Part shown: piece by piece, positions 23,362 to 34,367 of the stretch | How positions within the stretch are numbered: the first letter of the stretch is position 1 | Layout: every line of letters begins with the position of its first letter | Source: Branchiostoma floridae | Lineage: Eukaryota > Chordata > Leptocardii > Amphioxiformes > Branchiostomatidae | Assembly (NCBI RefSeq): GCF_000003815.2 | Contig: NC_049993.1 | Coordinates: 10,784,495-10,848,494 of the forward strand | Direction: 5' to 3' | Length of the DNA: 64,000 nucleotides | The notes under the pieces: model-generated | Seen by the model: the letters and a program-made list of their open reading frames with translations, nothing else | What the model was told of the DNA's origin: nothing | The model's database searches: none | Position numbers and translations under genes: made by a program

Positions 23362-24727
23362 TCATACCTTGGGCATACCTTGGTCATACCTTGGTCATAC
23401 CTTGGTCATACCTTAGTCATACCTTGGCCATACCTTGGTCATACCTTGGTCATACCTAGGCCATACCTTGGTCATACCTTGGTCATACCTTGGCCATACC
23501 TTGGTCATACCTTGGTCATACCTTGGTCATACCTTGGTCATACCTTGGTCATAGCTTGGCCATACCTTGGTCATACATTGGTCATACCTTGGTCATACCT
23601 TGGTCATACCTTGGTCATACCTTGGCCATACGTTGGCCATACCTTGGTCATACCTTGGTCATACCTTGGTCATACCTTGGCCATACCTTGGTCATACCTT
23701 GGTCATACCTCGGTCATACCTTGGTCATACCTTGGCCATACATTGGTCATACATTGGCCATACCTTGGCCATACCTTGGTTATACCTTGGCCATACCTTG
23801 GTCATACCTTGGTCATACCTTGGTCATACCTTGGCTATACCTTGGCCATACCTTGGTCATACCTTGGTCATACCTTGGTCATACCTTGGTCATACCTTGG
23901 TCATACCTTGGTCATACCTTGGTCATACCTTGGTCATACCTTGGTCATACCTTGGTCATACCTTGGTCATACCTTGGTCATACCTTGGTCATACCTTGGT
24001 CATACCTTGGTCATACCTTGGTCATACCTTGGTCATACCTTGGTCATACCTTGGTCATACCTTGGTCATACCTTGGTCATACCTTGGTCATACCTTGGTC
24101 ATACCTTGGTCATACCTTGGTCATACCTTGGTCATACCTTGGTCATACCTTGGTCATACCTTGGTCATAGCTTGGCCATACCTTGGCCATACCTTGGTCA
24201 TACCTTAGCCATACCTTGGCCACACCTTGGCCATACCTTGGTCATACCTTGGCCATACCTTGGTCATACCTTGGCCATACCTTGGCCATAACTTGGTCAT
24301 ACCTTGGCCATACCTTGGCCATACCTTGGTCATACCTTGGTCATACCTTGGTCATACCTTGGTCATAGCTTGGTCATACCTTGGCCATACCTTGGTCAAA
24401 CTTCTGTCATACCTTGGTCATACCTTGGTCATACCTTGGTCATACCTTGGTCATATATTGGTAATACCTTGGTCATACCTTGGTCATATATTGGTCATAC
24501 CTTGGTCATACCTTGGCCATACCTTGGTCATACCTTGGCCATACCTTGGCCATACCTTGGCCATACCTTGGTCATACCTTGGTCATACCTTGGCCATACC
24601 TTGTCCATACCTTGGCCATACGTTTGTCATACCTTGGCCATACCTTTGCCATACCTTGGTCATACCTTGGTCATACCTTGGCCATACCTTGGTCATACCT
24701 TGGCCATACGTTGGCTATACCTTGGTC

Positions 24728-24773
24728 GAAGACGGCACGCAGCTTGCTGCTGCAGGTGACTCTAGAGCATCCC
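24728..24773. other. Degraded cloning-vector polylinker embedded in the assembly
   Basis: The stretch contains AGCTTGCTGCTGCAGGTGAC followed by TCTAGAGCATCCC. It resembles the pUC/M13 multiple cloning site order HindIII, SphI, PstI, SalI, XbaI, BamHI with single-base drop-outs. It is preceded by GACGGCACGC, which resembles the vector primer region just upstream of HindIII. It is most likely untrimmed read start rather than genome. Confidence 0.8.
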
Positions 24774-25447
24774 ATACTTAAGTCATACGTTTGTCATACC
24801 TTGGTCATACCTTGGCCATACCTTGGTCATACCTTGGTCATACTTTGGCCAATATATTGGTCATACCGTGGTCATACCGTGGTCATACCTTGGTCATACC
24901 TTGGTCATACCTTGGTCATACCTTGATCATACCTTGGCCATACCTTGGTCATACCTTGGTCATACCTTGGTCATACCTTGGCCATACCTTGGCCATACCT
25001 TGGCCATACCTTGGCCATACCTTGGTCAATCTTCGGTCATACCTTGGTCATACCGTGGTCATACCTTGACCATACCTTGGCTATACCTTGGTCATACCTT
25101 GGCCATACCTTGGTCATACCTTGGTCATACCTTGGCTATACCTTGGCCATACCTTGGCCATACCTTGGTCATACCTTGGGCATACCTTGGTCATACCTTG
25201 GTCATACCTTGGCCATACCTTGGTCATACCTTGGGCATACCTTGGTCATACCTTGGTCATACCTTGGCCATACCTTAGTCATACCTTGGCCATACCTTGG
25301 TCATACCTTGGTCATACCTTGGCCATACCTTGGCCATACCTTGGTCATACCTTGGCCATACCTTGGTCATACCTTAGTCATACCTTGGTCATACCTTGGT
25401 CATTCCTTGGTCATACATTGGTCCTACCTTGGTCCTACCTTGGGCAT

Positions 25448-25742
25448 AGGGCTGACGTCACAGTTGAGTTGCGTGGTAGGGAGCAAAAAAACGATTATAG
25501 TTCCTACTTAAAACCTTTGAAAATCCTTCTTTTCTTTGGAAATGTTTGCCCAACCTTGAGGTTTTTTTTGCTAGAAGTGACAACTAGGGTCTGATCTTTC
25601 ATATTTTGGTCAAAATTTCTTCAGTTGACCAGTTTTGATGGCGTAGTGATAGATCTGAGTTGTTGGGTCCAGCGGATGGCTACAGGAGTGAAACTGGGTC
25701 AAAGGTGAGGTTTGTTTACTTGAATCAGCTGTGCCGAGAGTT
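25448..25742. repeat. 294-bp direct repeat flanking the 12-bp array, right copy
   Basis: Near-identical to 21593-21886. The right copy is followed by unique sequence (TTGAGGTGGTTGACC). Confidence 0.9.
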
Positions 25743-26985
25743 TGAGGTGGTTGACCCTCTGTTTTCTTTCCATGTTAGCTAGTATACCCTTGTGACTTTC
25801 TGGTGGAGAAGAATTTTTGAGATTGAAATAAAGGTAAGTACTTTTACAATGTCTTGTTTCAGGGCTTCTTATGCTGTGTGCCAATGGGGAGAATCAACTG
25901 TCATGTCAGCCCTGTAAGCGTGGCGCATCTTTAGCTCTACAGATGGCCTATATTTTGGTTCAGAAAAAGGCAAGTAGGTCTGTTTACCGCTGTTTCAACA
26001 TACAACTTCAATTACAACCCAACCTATCTTCAGACACGAGGGTAAAATAGCTTCAAACTTGGGATAAATTATGGACATGTGTCATGAAGCAGTGAGTCGT
26101 TTTGTCTGGGCGTTGTTCCACGAGGTGAGCCAACCGCAAGTGGTTTGACATGATTTGTAGGTCACTCACCATGAAAGGGGATCTTCTATGCATAAATGAA
26201 AAACATAGTGACACCAGTCCCTTCCCGGTCGACCCTATGCTGTTTTACGAAGTTGAACACAGTTGCCCGATATCTATAGTACAACACATTTGTCATTCGG
26301 AGTTCCCTCCCAATTGCAACCCGTAAAACACTGCTAACGCTGATCACTATTCCAGACCAAGTAAAATGCAATATTCTGTTTGTGTGGTCAGTCGGCATGA
26401 CCGGTGTCTATAGAACATGTCGTTAAGATGTACACTAGCATCTGTTGTTGAGATCCTTAAAACCGCGTAGTTTTCTACAGCGAATGCAAGTCATATTCAA
26501 CTTTTTCTTACCAACACTCCTATCAAACACCACAACTTAACAACAGTCTCTCTCTATTTAGTGTGGACAGGGAAATGCTGTCCGTTGGAGGCCGGGCGAC
26601 TCTGCCTGCAGCCTTTGTTCGTCTGCACACCGTACAGAGGACCTCTTTACAGAGCTGAAAACAGCGGGCCTCATCCATGGCACCGAGAAAACATATTAGG
26701 TGACTGAAAAGTTCCATAAATCACTGTGATTTTCCTTTTATATTTCATTGAAATTGTGCGTGTTTACACAATCTCTCGCTGACTGGGTTTGATGACCCCA
26801 AGGTGGTGGCAACTGTAAAGCCGGCCGCTAGGAGCGCCATTTTAGTTAGGCTAGTGCGATCATTCTGGCAAGGAAATACCATTCTTTTTATTTGCTCACT
26901 GACTGTTAACTTAAGAGGCGACGTTTATAAGATGATTTACATGTGTTTGACAATTTTCCCTTTTTTTCTTCTTTCTGTTGCAAAG
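25743..26985. other. Upstream region of the hotdog-fold gene
   Basis: This should hold the missing 5' exon or exons of the gene at 26986-27963. I could not place one by phase. A short reading frame beginning at the ATG at 26575 ends at a TGA after 27 codons. A block at about 26770-26852 (TCTCTCGCTGACTGGG, CCGGCCGCTAGGAGCG, TTTTAGTTAGGCTA) recurs at 30888-30942. Confidence 0.4.
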
Positions 26986-27963
26986 ATTTGACCTCCCTAG
27001 GGATAACAGTGCTAGCCAGGAACTCTGTGAGCTTCAATCACGTGTTCCAGCAGTGGGCCCGGGATTTCGACGATTACAAAAAATTAGGTAAGATATATAT
27101 GAACAACACATATAAGCGTCACTTTTACTCTTGTTTTGAAAGAGGCTGAACGAGCTACATATTTTCTTGTAGTTTTATTTATTTGAGTTTGTATTTTTTG
27201 CTTACTAATAGGCCATATTCCTGTGTGGATTATCAGCCAGCGGATGATGCTGGTGTCGTACGTCATAGGAAATCACTATTTGTTCGAACCACCTGCAGAA
27301 GGGAGCAAAGAACCTGCTCTTGACCTTGTCTTCATACGAGGGCAGAGTTGGGAATTCTTACCAGGCTATTACCGCCACCTTGCGCCCGGTAGGGGAAACA
27401 CAGTTATTGAAAGGTTGCGCCATATTGGCAACACGTCGTGGGTGAGTATACAAGAAGTAAGAGATTCCCCAACCAATGAGCTGATGATTAGAGGAATTCT
27501 TCAAAGAATCAACGTTTCAGCGATCAGACGCAGACCAGAGCCGCTCCCTGATTGGTTGAAGGAGAGGTATTACTATCTGACGTCATCAGTATCACGCCCA
27601 CCGACTGTACAAGTCTTTGATGAGCCGACCAACGTCAAGTGTTTCCGATATTCTGTAGTTGTGGCTCCAAGTGAGACAGACACCAATAATCATACATTTC
27701 ACGCATCCTACCTCTGGTACTGTATGGACTGCGCAACTGTTGGTGCAAGAGGCGGGGCATATTCTGTCCTTAGAGGAAACCTTGCCAAGTTCGACCTGAA
27801 GATGTTGGAAGTGTTATACCAGAAAGAATCACTAGAGGGCGATGTGCTTGACATTGAATCATGGGAGGACCAGGGCAGTCCTGACATACTGAGGTTCCAG
27901 GTCAAGAAAGGAAATGAGAACATCACACAATTAACTATGCAGTTCTACCTTCCTACTGCTTAA
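26986..27963 (+). CDS. Tandem hotdog-fold (thioesterase-like) protein, last two exons
   Basis: Exon 26986-27087 follows TTGCAAAG and ends TTAG|GTAAGA. Exon 27212-27963 follows TACTAATAG and ends with TAA. The junction keeps phase (G + GC) and reads DDYKKLGHIPVW. The second half contains VVAPSETDTNNHTFHASYLW-YCMDCA, which matches the Asp-x-Asn-Asn-His-Thr-x3-Tyr pattern of 4HBT/hotdog thioesterases. It is followed by VLYQKESLEGDVLDIESWED, typical of hotdog strand order. The first half has a weaker, similar layout (RHIGNTSWVSIQEVRD). A hydrolase acting on acyl-CoA or acyl-ACP is inference. The protein starts upstream of 26986, because that exon begins with two bases of a split codon. Transcription is convergent with the receptor locus. 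Confidence 0.6.
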
Positions 27964-28171
27964 GACCTATATGATGATTTTGAGGGATGTGGTGTAGTTT
28001 TCTTCAAATTGCAATATAATACTGAATAAGGAAAGAATCTGCATTGTCAAGTAATATGTTTGTAGAAATTGTATAAACTGTGTCGTTGCATGTTGCATGT
28101 TGTTACATGTTGTATGTGAGATACCTAACATATAATGACCACTTTGTTTAATCAATTACTGTATAATATGA

Positions 28172-28177
28172 ATTAAA
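28172..28177 (+). terminator. Possible polyadenylation signal of the hotdog-fold gene
   Basis: ATTAAA, a common variant hexamer, lies about 210 nt after the stop codon and would give a short 3' UTR. Confidence 0.35.
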
Positions 28178-28199
28178 AATATTTTAGATCTACATCCAA

Positions 28200-29324
28200 T
28201 ACCTCTTGTGGGTGTTCTTTTTCAAACATTATTCAATCAGATAGAGTTAGAAATATCACTAATTAGGTAATTAACACCCAACTGCTTTATATAAGCCATT
28301 TTATTTCTCGAACTCTATGCGAGATGAATTGTGCAATACACATTATCAAACTATAGTATCACTACCCAATGGGAAATCCAGTTTGGACATGCAAGTATGA
28401 GTCACATCAATACATATGTAGCAAATGTACAAAATGTAGTACATGTATTTGTATAAGAGACACCTGGCGATATTTTACAGTACTCCATTCTCACTGTAGT
28501 AAGTAGGAATCCGTATGATACATATTCAGCTCGTAAATATTTTGCCGCCACTATCTCAGAGTTAATATCGATAGAATGACCCATGCAGTAACTTGATATT
28601 TCGTCTGACCGTCTAATTATTTTCCATACATGCACTCCGGCAGTAGATTCATACTTTTGTTTGAAAATGCTCAAGCATTTATATGAGTATTGTTCGGATA
28701 CATACACGTATACCTTAAAAATCAGGTATATCATGGGGGCGATTCGCTTCAAAAACCTGCTACTATGCCCACCATCTGCTGAAATCATGGACCTCAAAAT
28801 GTGTTTTACCGAGAACACCAATTCAGATCCTGTTTCTATGAGGATATTTTTGAATCAGATAAAGATCATCATTATCTGCTGGGGTAATTAAGGTTTACCA
28901 AGTTCGTTTTTATACTCGGGTTTGTCCACATCACTATAACGAGAGGATAGCCTGACGGAAGAAACGTTCTGGAACTTCTGGACTTTGACTGCATCACCAA
29001 AACAACCATTGAACTTCTGGTGACGTCGATAACGATTTACTTTAGCAACTCGTCAACGTCTGAGCTCCGTGTGAATATCTTCCATTGCCCTAAACTAAGT
29101 CATCTTATCGTACCAAGAACCACATACGTCATACGTCTTTTTTTGTCGTACGATTCTAATGACGGCTGTGGCAAACTTGGCCGTCAACAAGGATCTGCGA
29201 CAACCCTTTCCGTCGCAAAACATTTCAATTTTCAACGACACTGCCATGACTGTCGTAAGAATTCATTTCAATCTGGTGTTGTGAAGTTGTCGTACGACGT
29301 ATGCCATGTTACCGGTCTTGTGCG
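28200..29324. other. Intergenic region and probable 3' UTR of receptor half A
   Basis: No gene is supported. The right part, on the minus strand, should be the 3' UTR that follows the stop at 29325. Confidence 0.4.
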
Positions 29325-31276
29325 TCAGTCGTCGGCCCCGTGTATGTCGTCATGCATCCAGGGTTCTATGAAGATGCTGCAGGTCCCCACCAGACACGCA
29401 GACACGAACATCCACAGGAAGATCCGGTCTATGATCATCGCCACGTACTTCCAGTCCTCCTCCAGCTATAGGAATAAGATGGAAAAAAACTTAAATAACA
29501 ACCATCTACACCCTAATTGTTCAATGATTGTCTGCTTCAGTAAAGCATTAGATACCAAATGTTGTGGCGTCGGGCGTGGCGTAACTGGTAGCGCCAACGG
29601 CTTGGAATCTAGAGGTTCTGAGTCACGTGCCGTGCCCCCGATGTTGTGCCCTTGGGAAAGGCACTTTACACGACCTTCCTCACTACACCCAGGTGTAAAA
29701 ATGGGTACCTGACTTCGGTCGGGGACGTAAAAGACTATCATTACCTTCTGTCTGTACCGTGTATGTGGCACTGTTAATATAAGTTACAAAACTTGAGTGC
29801 AGTGCCACATTGTCCTCGTCTGTCCACGAGCAAAAAAAAAAAAAATACCAAATGTGCGATTGAAACAAGAGGCTCACCGCATCACACTTGTCCTGACGTT
29901 TCAGGAAGCTGGCCACGTACTCTAGTCCCTCCAGGGCGGGCTTGGCCTCCTCAGGCGCCTCCACAGTCTTGGTGTTGTACCCGGCGTAGTCCTCCTCCTT
30001 CTCCTCCACCCGCCTGCCCGCCATCCGCAGACGCCTCAGCTTCACGTACTTGATGGCTGTGGCAATCTTGTTCTCCTCCAGCTCCAGCTGAGACCCGTTG
30101 ATGTCCGAGTCCTTCCCCTTACTCCTGGGCCGCCGCATGCACAGCATCGTGGGCAGCTTCTGCAGGAAGATCATGCGCACCCAGGGGGGCATCTGGTGGG
30201 TGCTGCCCGAGCGGTGGTACACATTTAACACAAACACAGTGGCCACAATAGATAAAGTCACGAGAGTCGCCGTGAAAAGTAGGTACTTGCCAATCAAAGG
30301 GATGGCAAATGACGTGGACGGTATTGTGTTAAAGATGACCAATAAGAACACAGATATGGATAGCAAGACCGAGATGCTTAGCGTGATCTTTTGCCCTCGT
30401 GACGGCAGGTAAAAGACAAAGAGGGAAATGAAGGAAAAGAGAACACATGGGACGATAAGGTTGATGGTGAAGAATAGCGGGAGGCGCTGGATGACTAGAT
30501 AGGCTGTGACGTCCACGTAGGGTGGGCAGCACTCATAGTTCTCCACGTGACGGTAGACAGGGGCGTCTATGATGACCCACTCGCCTGTCTCCCGGAAATC
30601 GTCTCTGTTCACCTTCCGGTCCCCCCAGGGAATCATGTCCACCAGGGTGTAGTCATAGGTCCACGTGCCGAACTTCATAGAGCAGTTCTGGGACAAAACA
30701 TTATGTGATATATCTAGTAATGATGCTTTCCTACATGCACTTGATATACAGTCAAACCTGTGCAAGTGGCTACCTCTGCATGAGGACCACTTTTTGTCAT
30801 TGTGGTCACCTTTTGGTGGTTCTTTAGATATGTTTGTTTTGTTAACTCAAACATTGAACTCCCGTATGCAGAAGCATGTGTTTACATAGTCTCTCGCTGG
30901 CTGGGCCGGCCGCTAGGAGTGCGACTTTAGTCAGGCTACTGTATACACTGACCACCTGTTCATTGCCTTCAACCTCTTTGCGAGGTGACCATAGAATGAG
31001 TACCTAGAAATATTTTAGCACAATATGCAACCAGGCATAATGATATTCCGGTCATAACAGTACGTTGGGCATGCAACCAGCATTCCATGGCCCGTAAAGT
31101 TGGTGGAATGAGTGTATGATAACCACTGAAACATACTTACCTGTTGGTCAAACGGGAAGAAGCGCACGTCGATGTAACAGTAGCTCTTGTAGATGGCTGG
31201 CGGGACCCAGCGTACGGTGCCGTCATAGAACACCTGGGCACGAGTGTATGACGTCACCTCGAACTTACCATCAGCA
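29325..31276 (-). CDS. Nicotinic acetylcholine receptor alpha-type subunit, 3' half A (distal)
   Basis: Exons 31276-31141, 30687-29878 and 29465-29325. They encode the ADGKFEV region, the Cys-loop ([15 protein letters not shown]), loop B (GTWTYD), loop C with vicinal cysteines ([10 protein letters not shown]), M1, M2 ([20 protein letters not shown]), M3, a short cytoplasmic loop and M4, ending with TGA. There are no N-terminal ligand-domain exons between here and half B. The first exon starts with one base (T) that completes the AA left by exon 38882-38773, giving ..YNNADGK. Joined to the shared 5' exons it gives 474 residues. It is read here as an alternative 3' half of the same locus. A separate gene with lost 5' exons is the main alternative. 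Confidence 0.85.
29570..29735 (+). mobile_element. tRNA-derived SINE
   Basis: A tRNA-like head has a box A-like stretch (TGGCGTAACTGGTAGCGCC, 29577-29595) and a box B-like stretch (GAGGTTCTGAGTC, about 29612-29624). A body follows, CCCTTGGGAAAGGCACTTTA..CACCCAGGTGTAAAA..GGGTACCTGAC, of a kind common in marine invertebrate genomes. It is inserted antisense in the last intron of receptor half A. Confidence 0.65.
30745..31005. repeat. Interspersed repeat in the intron that splits half A
   Basis: The sequence starts ACAGTCAAACCTGTGCAAGT and holds a TCTCTCGCTGGCTGGG..CCGGCCGCTAGGAG block also seen at 26770-26852. It looks like a composite of old repeats. No coding potential. Confidence 0.4.
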
Positions 31277-32881
31277 CTGCAATGAAGGAGTGATTCCATG
31301 TGTGTTTTAGCATGATGCTTATTCTCACCATGTTTGGTCCTGGCTTTATTTTCGAACGTCAAGCTGTAACTTTATGCCTATAGGGCTCTGAGAGATTCCG
31401 TAACGTTTAAAAGTGTCTAGAGTTTAGGTCAACGGCATGGACATATTAGTATAATTGAAGAGATATTTATTGAACAACCACTATCATATTTTTAAATGTC
31501 TTCGAGGGCTGTGAACTTTTATCTGTGTTTCAAGGAAACTTTTTGGATGTTTGTCTTACAAAATCTGTTGGATACATGGTATTCTAAATTTCTTACCAAT
31601 ATAGATTTTGATAAAGCCGTAACATTTTTTCACTAAAAGTAAGAGATGTTATTTTACCTTGAACTCATTGCGAGATTCTGTTTTTCAGGATGCCGAAGCT
31701 TTGAGCCAGTAAACCACTGAGCTCCGTAAAGCTATTGATTGTATGGTTGAAAGCCTGGCTTTAAATGTGCAGGGCCGGAGCTGGTTTCGTCATAATTAGT
31801 CCGTTCAGTTTCCATCTATTTTAACACGTTTTCCCTCCCACACCTGGGTCCTCCTATCGACCTCCGGAACTTTATTACTGAAGAGCGGAAATCGATGACG
31901 AAATCTTTCACCTACTGATCAATAGTCACGTGACTGGTCTGTATTAGCCTGTGGTTTGCCCTGTCCAGTTTTAGTATGGTCACTGGTCAGCTTGAGGAGG
32001 ATGCCTAAGACACACTGACTTCATAACTTCGTAGCAACCTTCATAACGTATTGGCTAACATTAATTTACTGTCTGCTGCATACTAACATACACCTCATAT
32101 ATGTAGTGGTGATTGTATCAGAACAAAATTGGACAATAATCTCTTTATTAATAGTACATGGAATTACATTGTACCCTTAGTTCGTCTAACATTTTTTTAT
32201 AATGCCAGTATTTTCAATGGCACACAAAAATAAGCACAGTACTTTGGGCGAACGTCTTACTTTTTAACCACTTAAATATATATTCTGCAGAAATACGATT
32301 TATTTTCTTTTGTTTTAGGTGACCAGACTGTAATGCGAGGTCATCAGACCAGACATAGGCTTCCAACTTGACCACAAATTTGAAAGTAGTTGCCTATATA
32401 ATTGCTAATATTTGCAATATCTTAAATGCTATCATGTCGTATTACGGGGTACAATTACTGGTGACGCTTTACTATTTCTGCAAGCTTCAACTACAAAGTC
32501 TACATCGTTGTACAAACATAGCTCTATGTGCGAGTCAGTCTAAAAATATACCTCTATTTCTAAATTTACATACAAATCAGATCTAGAAGCTTACTCCCGG
32601 ACATTGTAACGCTTGGAACAACTGCTATGGATAAGTTTGGAATGTCCATCACAAAAAATTGCCATAAGCATGTTTTAAACTTGGATGACATGTTAAAAAT
32701 CTAAACAGTTATATCATCTTACGTTACTCTTTGTCACTGGGGATGAACACATACGGTGCATTAAAGGTCATCACTGTTGTTTACAAATATAACAATACAA
32801 TACAGTAGTTGCTTTCGTTAAAGATGAGTGTGGTATCGTATTGCCGTTTCCTTGTGCGGAGGGATCCGGATGATGTTGGTA
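31277..32881. other. Spacer between receptor halves A and B
   Basis: I looked here for N-terminal receptor exons ([34 protein letters not shown]) and found none. It should contain the 3' UTR of half B. Minus-strand AATAAA motifs lie at about 32304-32299 and 32149-32144. Confidence 0.5.
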
Positions 32882-34367
32882 TCACGCCGGCGTTGCCTCG
32901 TTCTCCGTGACGAAGGGCTCGAGGAAGATGCAGCCGGTTCCCAGGAGACAGACGACGGAGAAAATCCACAGGAAGATCCGGTCTATGATCATGGCGATGT
33001 AGTTCCAGTCCTCCTCCAACTGGGAAGAAATACAACGTTTTAGCTAATTACAATGCGAATGTTTGACATCATTCGTAGTACTTCTAAAATACAAAATCGT
33101 TTAAATCGACACCTGTTAAATGTAGTACTAAATACATAGCTTTCCGTAAGGTATATAACAAATCTTACCAAATTTCAAACACTACTTTGCATGTACGTAC
33201 GCCAAAAAGCAGTTACTCAAGCAACTGGATATGATTTTTGAAACGGTCAGACGTTTCAAACAATCTTCATCGACGTAATTAACATGTATACCTTCGAAAC
33301 ATTTGGTACCTTTGAAATGTCTAATAATATACTAGCTGCGCCCCTTACATTTGACAGGTTGCGAATACAGGAAGACTTTTGATTACCTATAACAGCTGAT
33401 GTATAGTAATCGTTTACTCACCGCATCACATTTATCCTGCCTCTTCAGGAAACTAGTGACGTACTCCAGCCCCTCTAACGCCGGCCTTGCTTCCTCCGGT
33501 GCTTCTATAGTCCTTACGGGACACTTCTTATATTCTTCCTGTTCCTCGCCTGTTTGCCGTCTTGCCCTCATCCGTCTCATCTTAACGTACTGAAGAGCTG
33601 TGGCCAGCTTGGTCTCCTCCAGATCCGGGAGCGACATGTGGAGGTCTTTCTCGATGGAAGCCTCGTCTCCGGGTCGCCTCATGCAAAGGATCCCGGGAAG
33701 CCAGCGCAGAAACACGACTCTGACCCACTCGGACATGTCGTGGGTGCTGCCCGAGCGGTGGTAAATGTTCGACACAAACACTGTAGCCGTGATTGACGTT
33801 GCCACCATGGTTACGGTGAAGAGGAGGTATTTTCCAATCAGCGGCACAGCCAATGAAGTGGATGGGATGGTGTTGAAGATGACCAGGAGGAACACAGACA
33901 ATGACAGCAGGACAGAAATGCTCAGAGTTATTTTCTCACCACAATTGGAAGGGAGGTAGAAAACAAAGAGGGAGATGAAGGAGAAAAGCACACAGGGGAC
34001 GATCAAGTTCACGGTAAAGAAAAGGGGGAGTCGCTGTATGACCAGGTAACCTGTGACATCTACATAAGGAGGGCAGCAGGCGTAGTCCTCCACGTGGCGA
34101 TAGATGGGAGCGTCTATCACAATCCATTCTCCGGACTCCCGGAAGTTTGCTCTGTCCATGGCATCTTCCCACACGGTCATGTCTACCAGTGTGAAATCGT
34201 ACGTCCACGTGCCGAATTTCATAGAGCAGTTCTGTTGGTCAAACGGGAAGAAGCGCACGTCGATGTAACAGTAGCTCTTGTAGATGGCCGGCGGGATCCA
34301 GCGCACCCGGCCGTCATGGAACACCTGGGCACGGGTTTTCGCTGCAACGTCGAAGCTGCCGTCGGCG
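32882..34367 (-). CDS. Nicotinic acetylcholine receptor alpha-type subunit, 3' half B (proximal)
   Basis: Exons 34367-33422 and 33019-32882, ending with TGA. The layout is the same as half A: ADGSFDV, Cys-loop C146 to C160, loop B (GTWTYD), vicinal Cys 210/211 ([10 protein letters not shown]), M1, M2 ([20 protein letters not shown]), M3, cytoplasmic loop, M4 ([20 protein letters not shown]). It starts with C, completing the same AA from exon 38882-38773. With the shared 5' exons it is 473 residues. Unlike half A, the Cys-loop and the following region are on one uninterrupted exon of 946 nt, the same total as the two corresponding half-A exons (136 + 810). Aromatic ligand residues and the CC pair make it an alpha-type subunit, so it could act as a homomer or as an alpha in a heteromer. 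Confidence 0.9.
33195..33275. repeat. Hairpin-bearing interspersed repeat
   Basis: GCAGTTACTCAAGCAACTGG is followed by ATATGATTTTTGAAACGG and a CTTCATCGACGT line. The same core recurs at 39310-39350 in the opposite sense and at 63930-64000. The CAGTTACT and AGTAACTG arms form a short stem. The family is not identified. Confidence 0.5.

Larger units (their letters stand above)
21887..25447. repeat. Minisatellite of a 12-bp unit (CATACCTTGGTC / CATACCTTGGCC)
   Basis: About 3.2 kb of resolved sequence is made almost only of a 12-bp unit with two main variants (GGTC or GGCC) and rarer ones such as CATATATTGGTC, CATACGTTGGCT and AAACTTCTGTC. The unit is a multiple of three and has no stop on the plus strand, which explains the long shadow ORFs. 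The array is broken by an N gap and by non-repeat sequence at about 24727-24780. Blocks within it recur, for example around 22163-22340 and 24211-24405. Confidence 0.95.

Noticed and set aside
21887..25447. CRISPR array
   Set aside because: The sequence is eukaryotic, the 12-bp unit has no spacers, and variation lies within the repeats.
21804..25594. Long plus-strand open frames with LVIPWSYLGHT-type repeats
   Set aside because: They come from a stop-free 12-bp unit. They exist in several overlapping frames, run across an N gap and vector sequence, and show no splice or start context.
21593..25742. LTR retrotransposon, because of the 294-bp direct repeats
   Set aside because: The repeats lack TG..CA ends, and there is no primer-binding site or gag-pol. 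The interior is only a 12-bp array.
26575..26658. Possible first exon of the hotdog gene (27 codons resembling a targeting peptide)
   Set aside because: It ends at an in-frame TGA, and no donor gives the one-base phase needed for exon 26986-27087.
29020..29712. 230-codon plus-strand open frame
   Set aside because: It is antisense to the M4 exon of receptor half A and crosses a SINE. No domain is visible.
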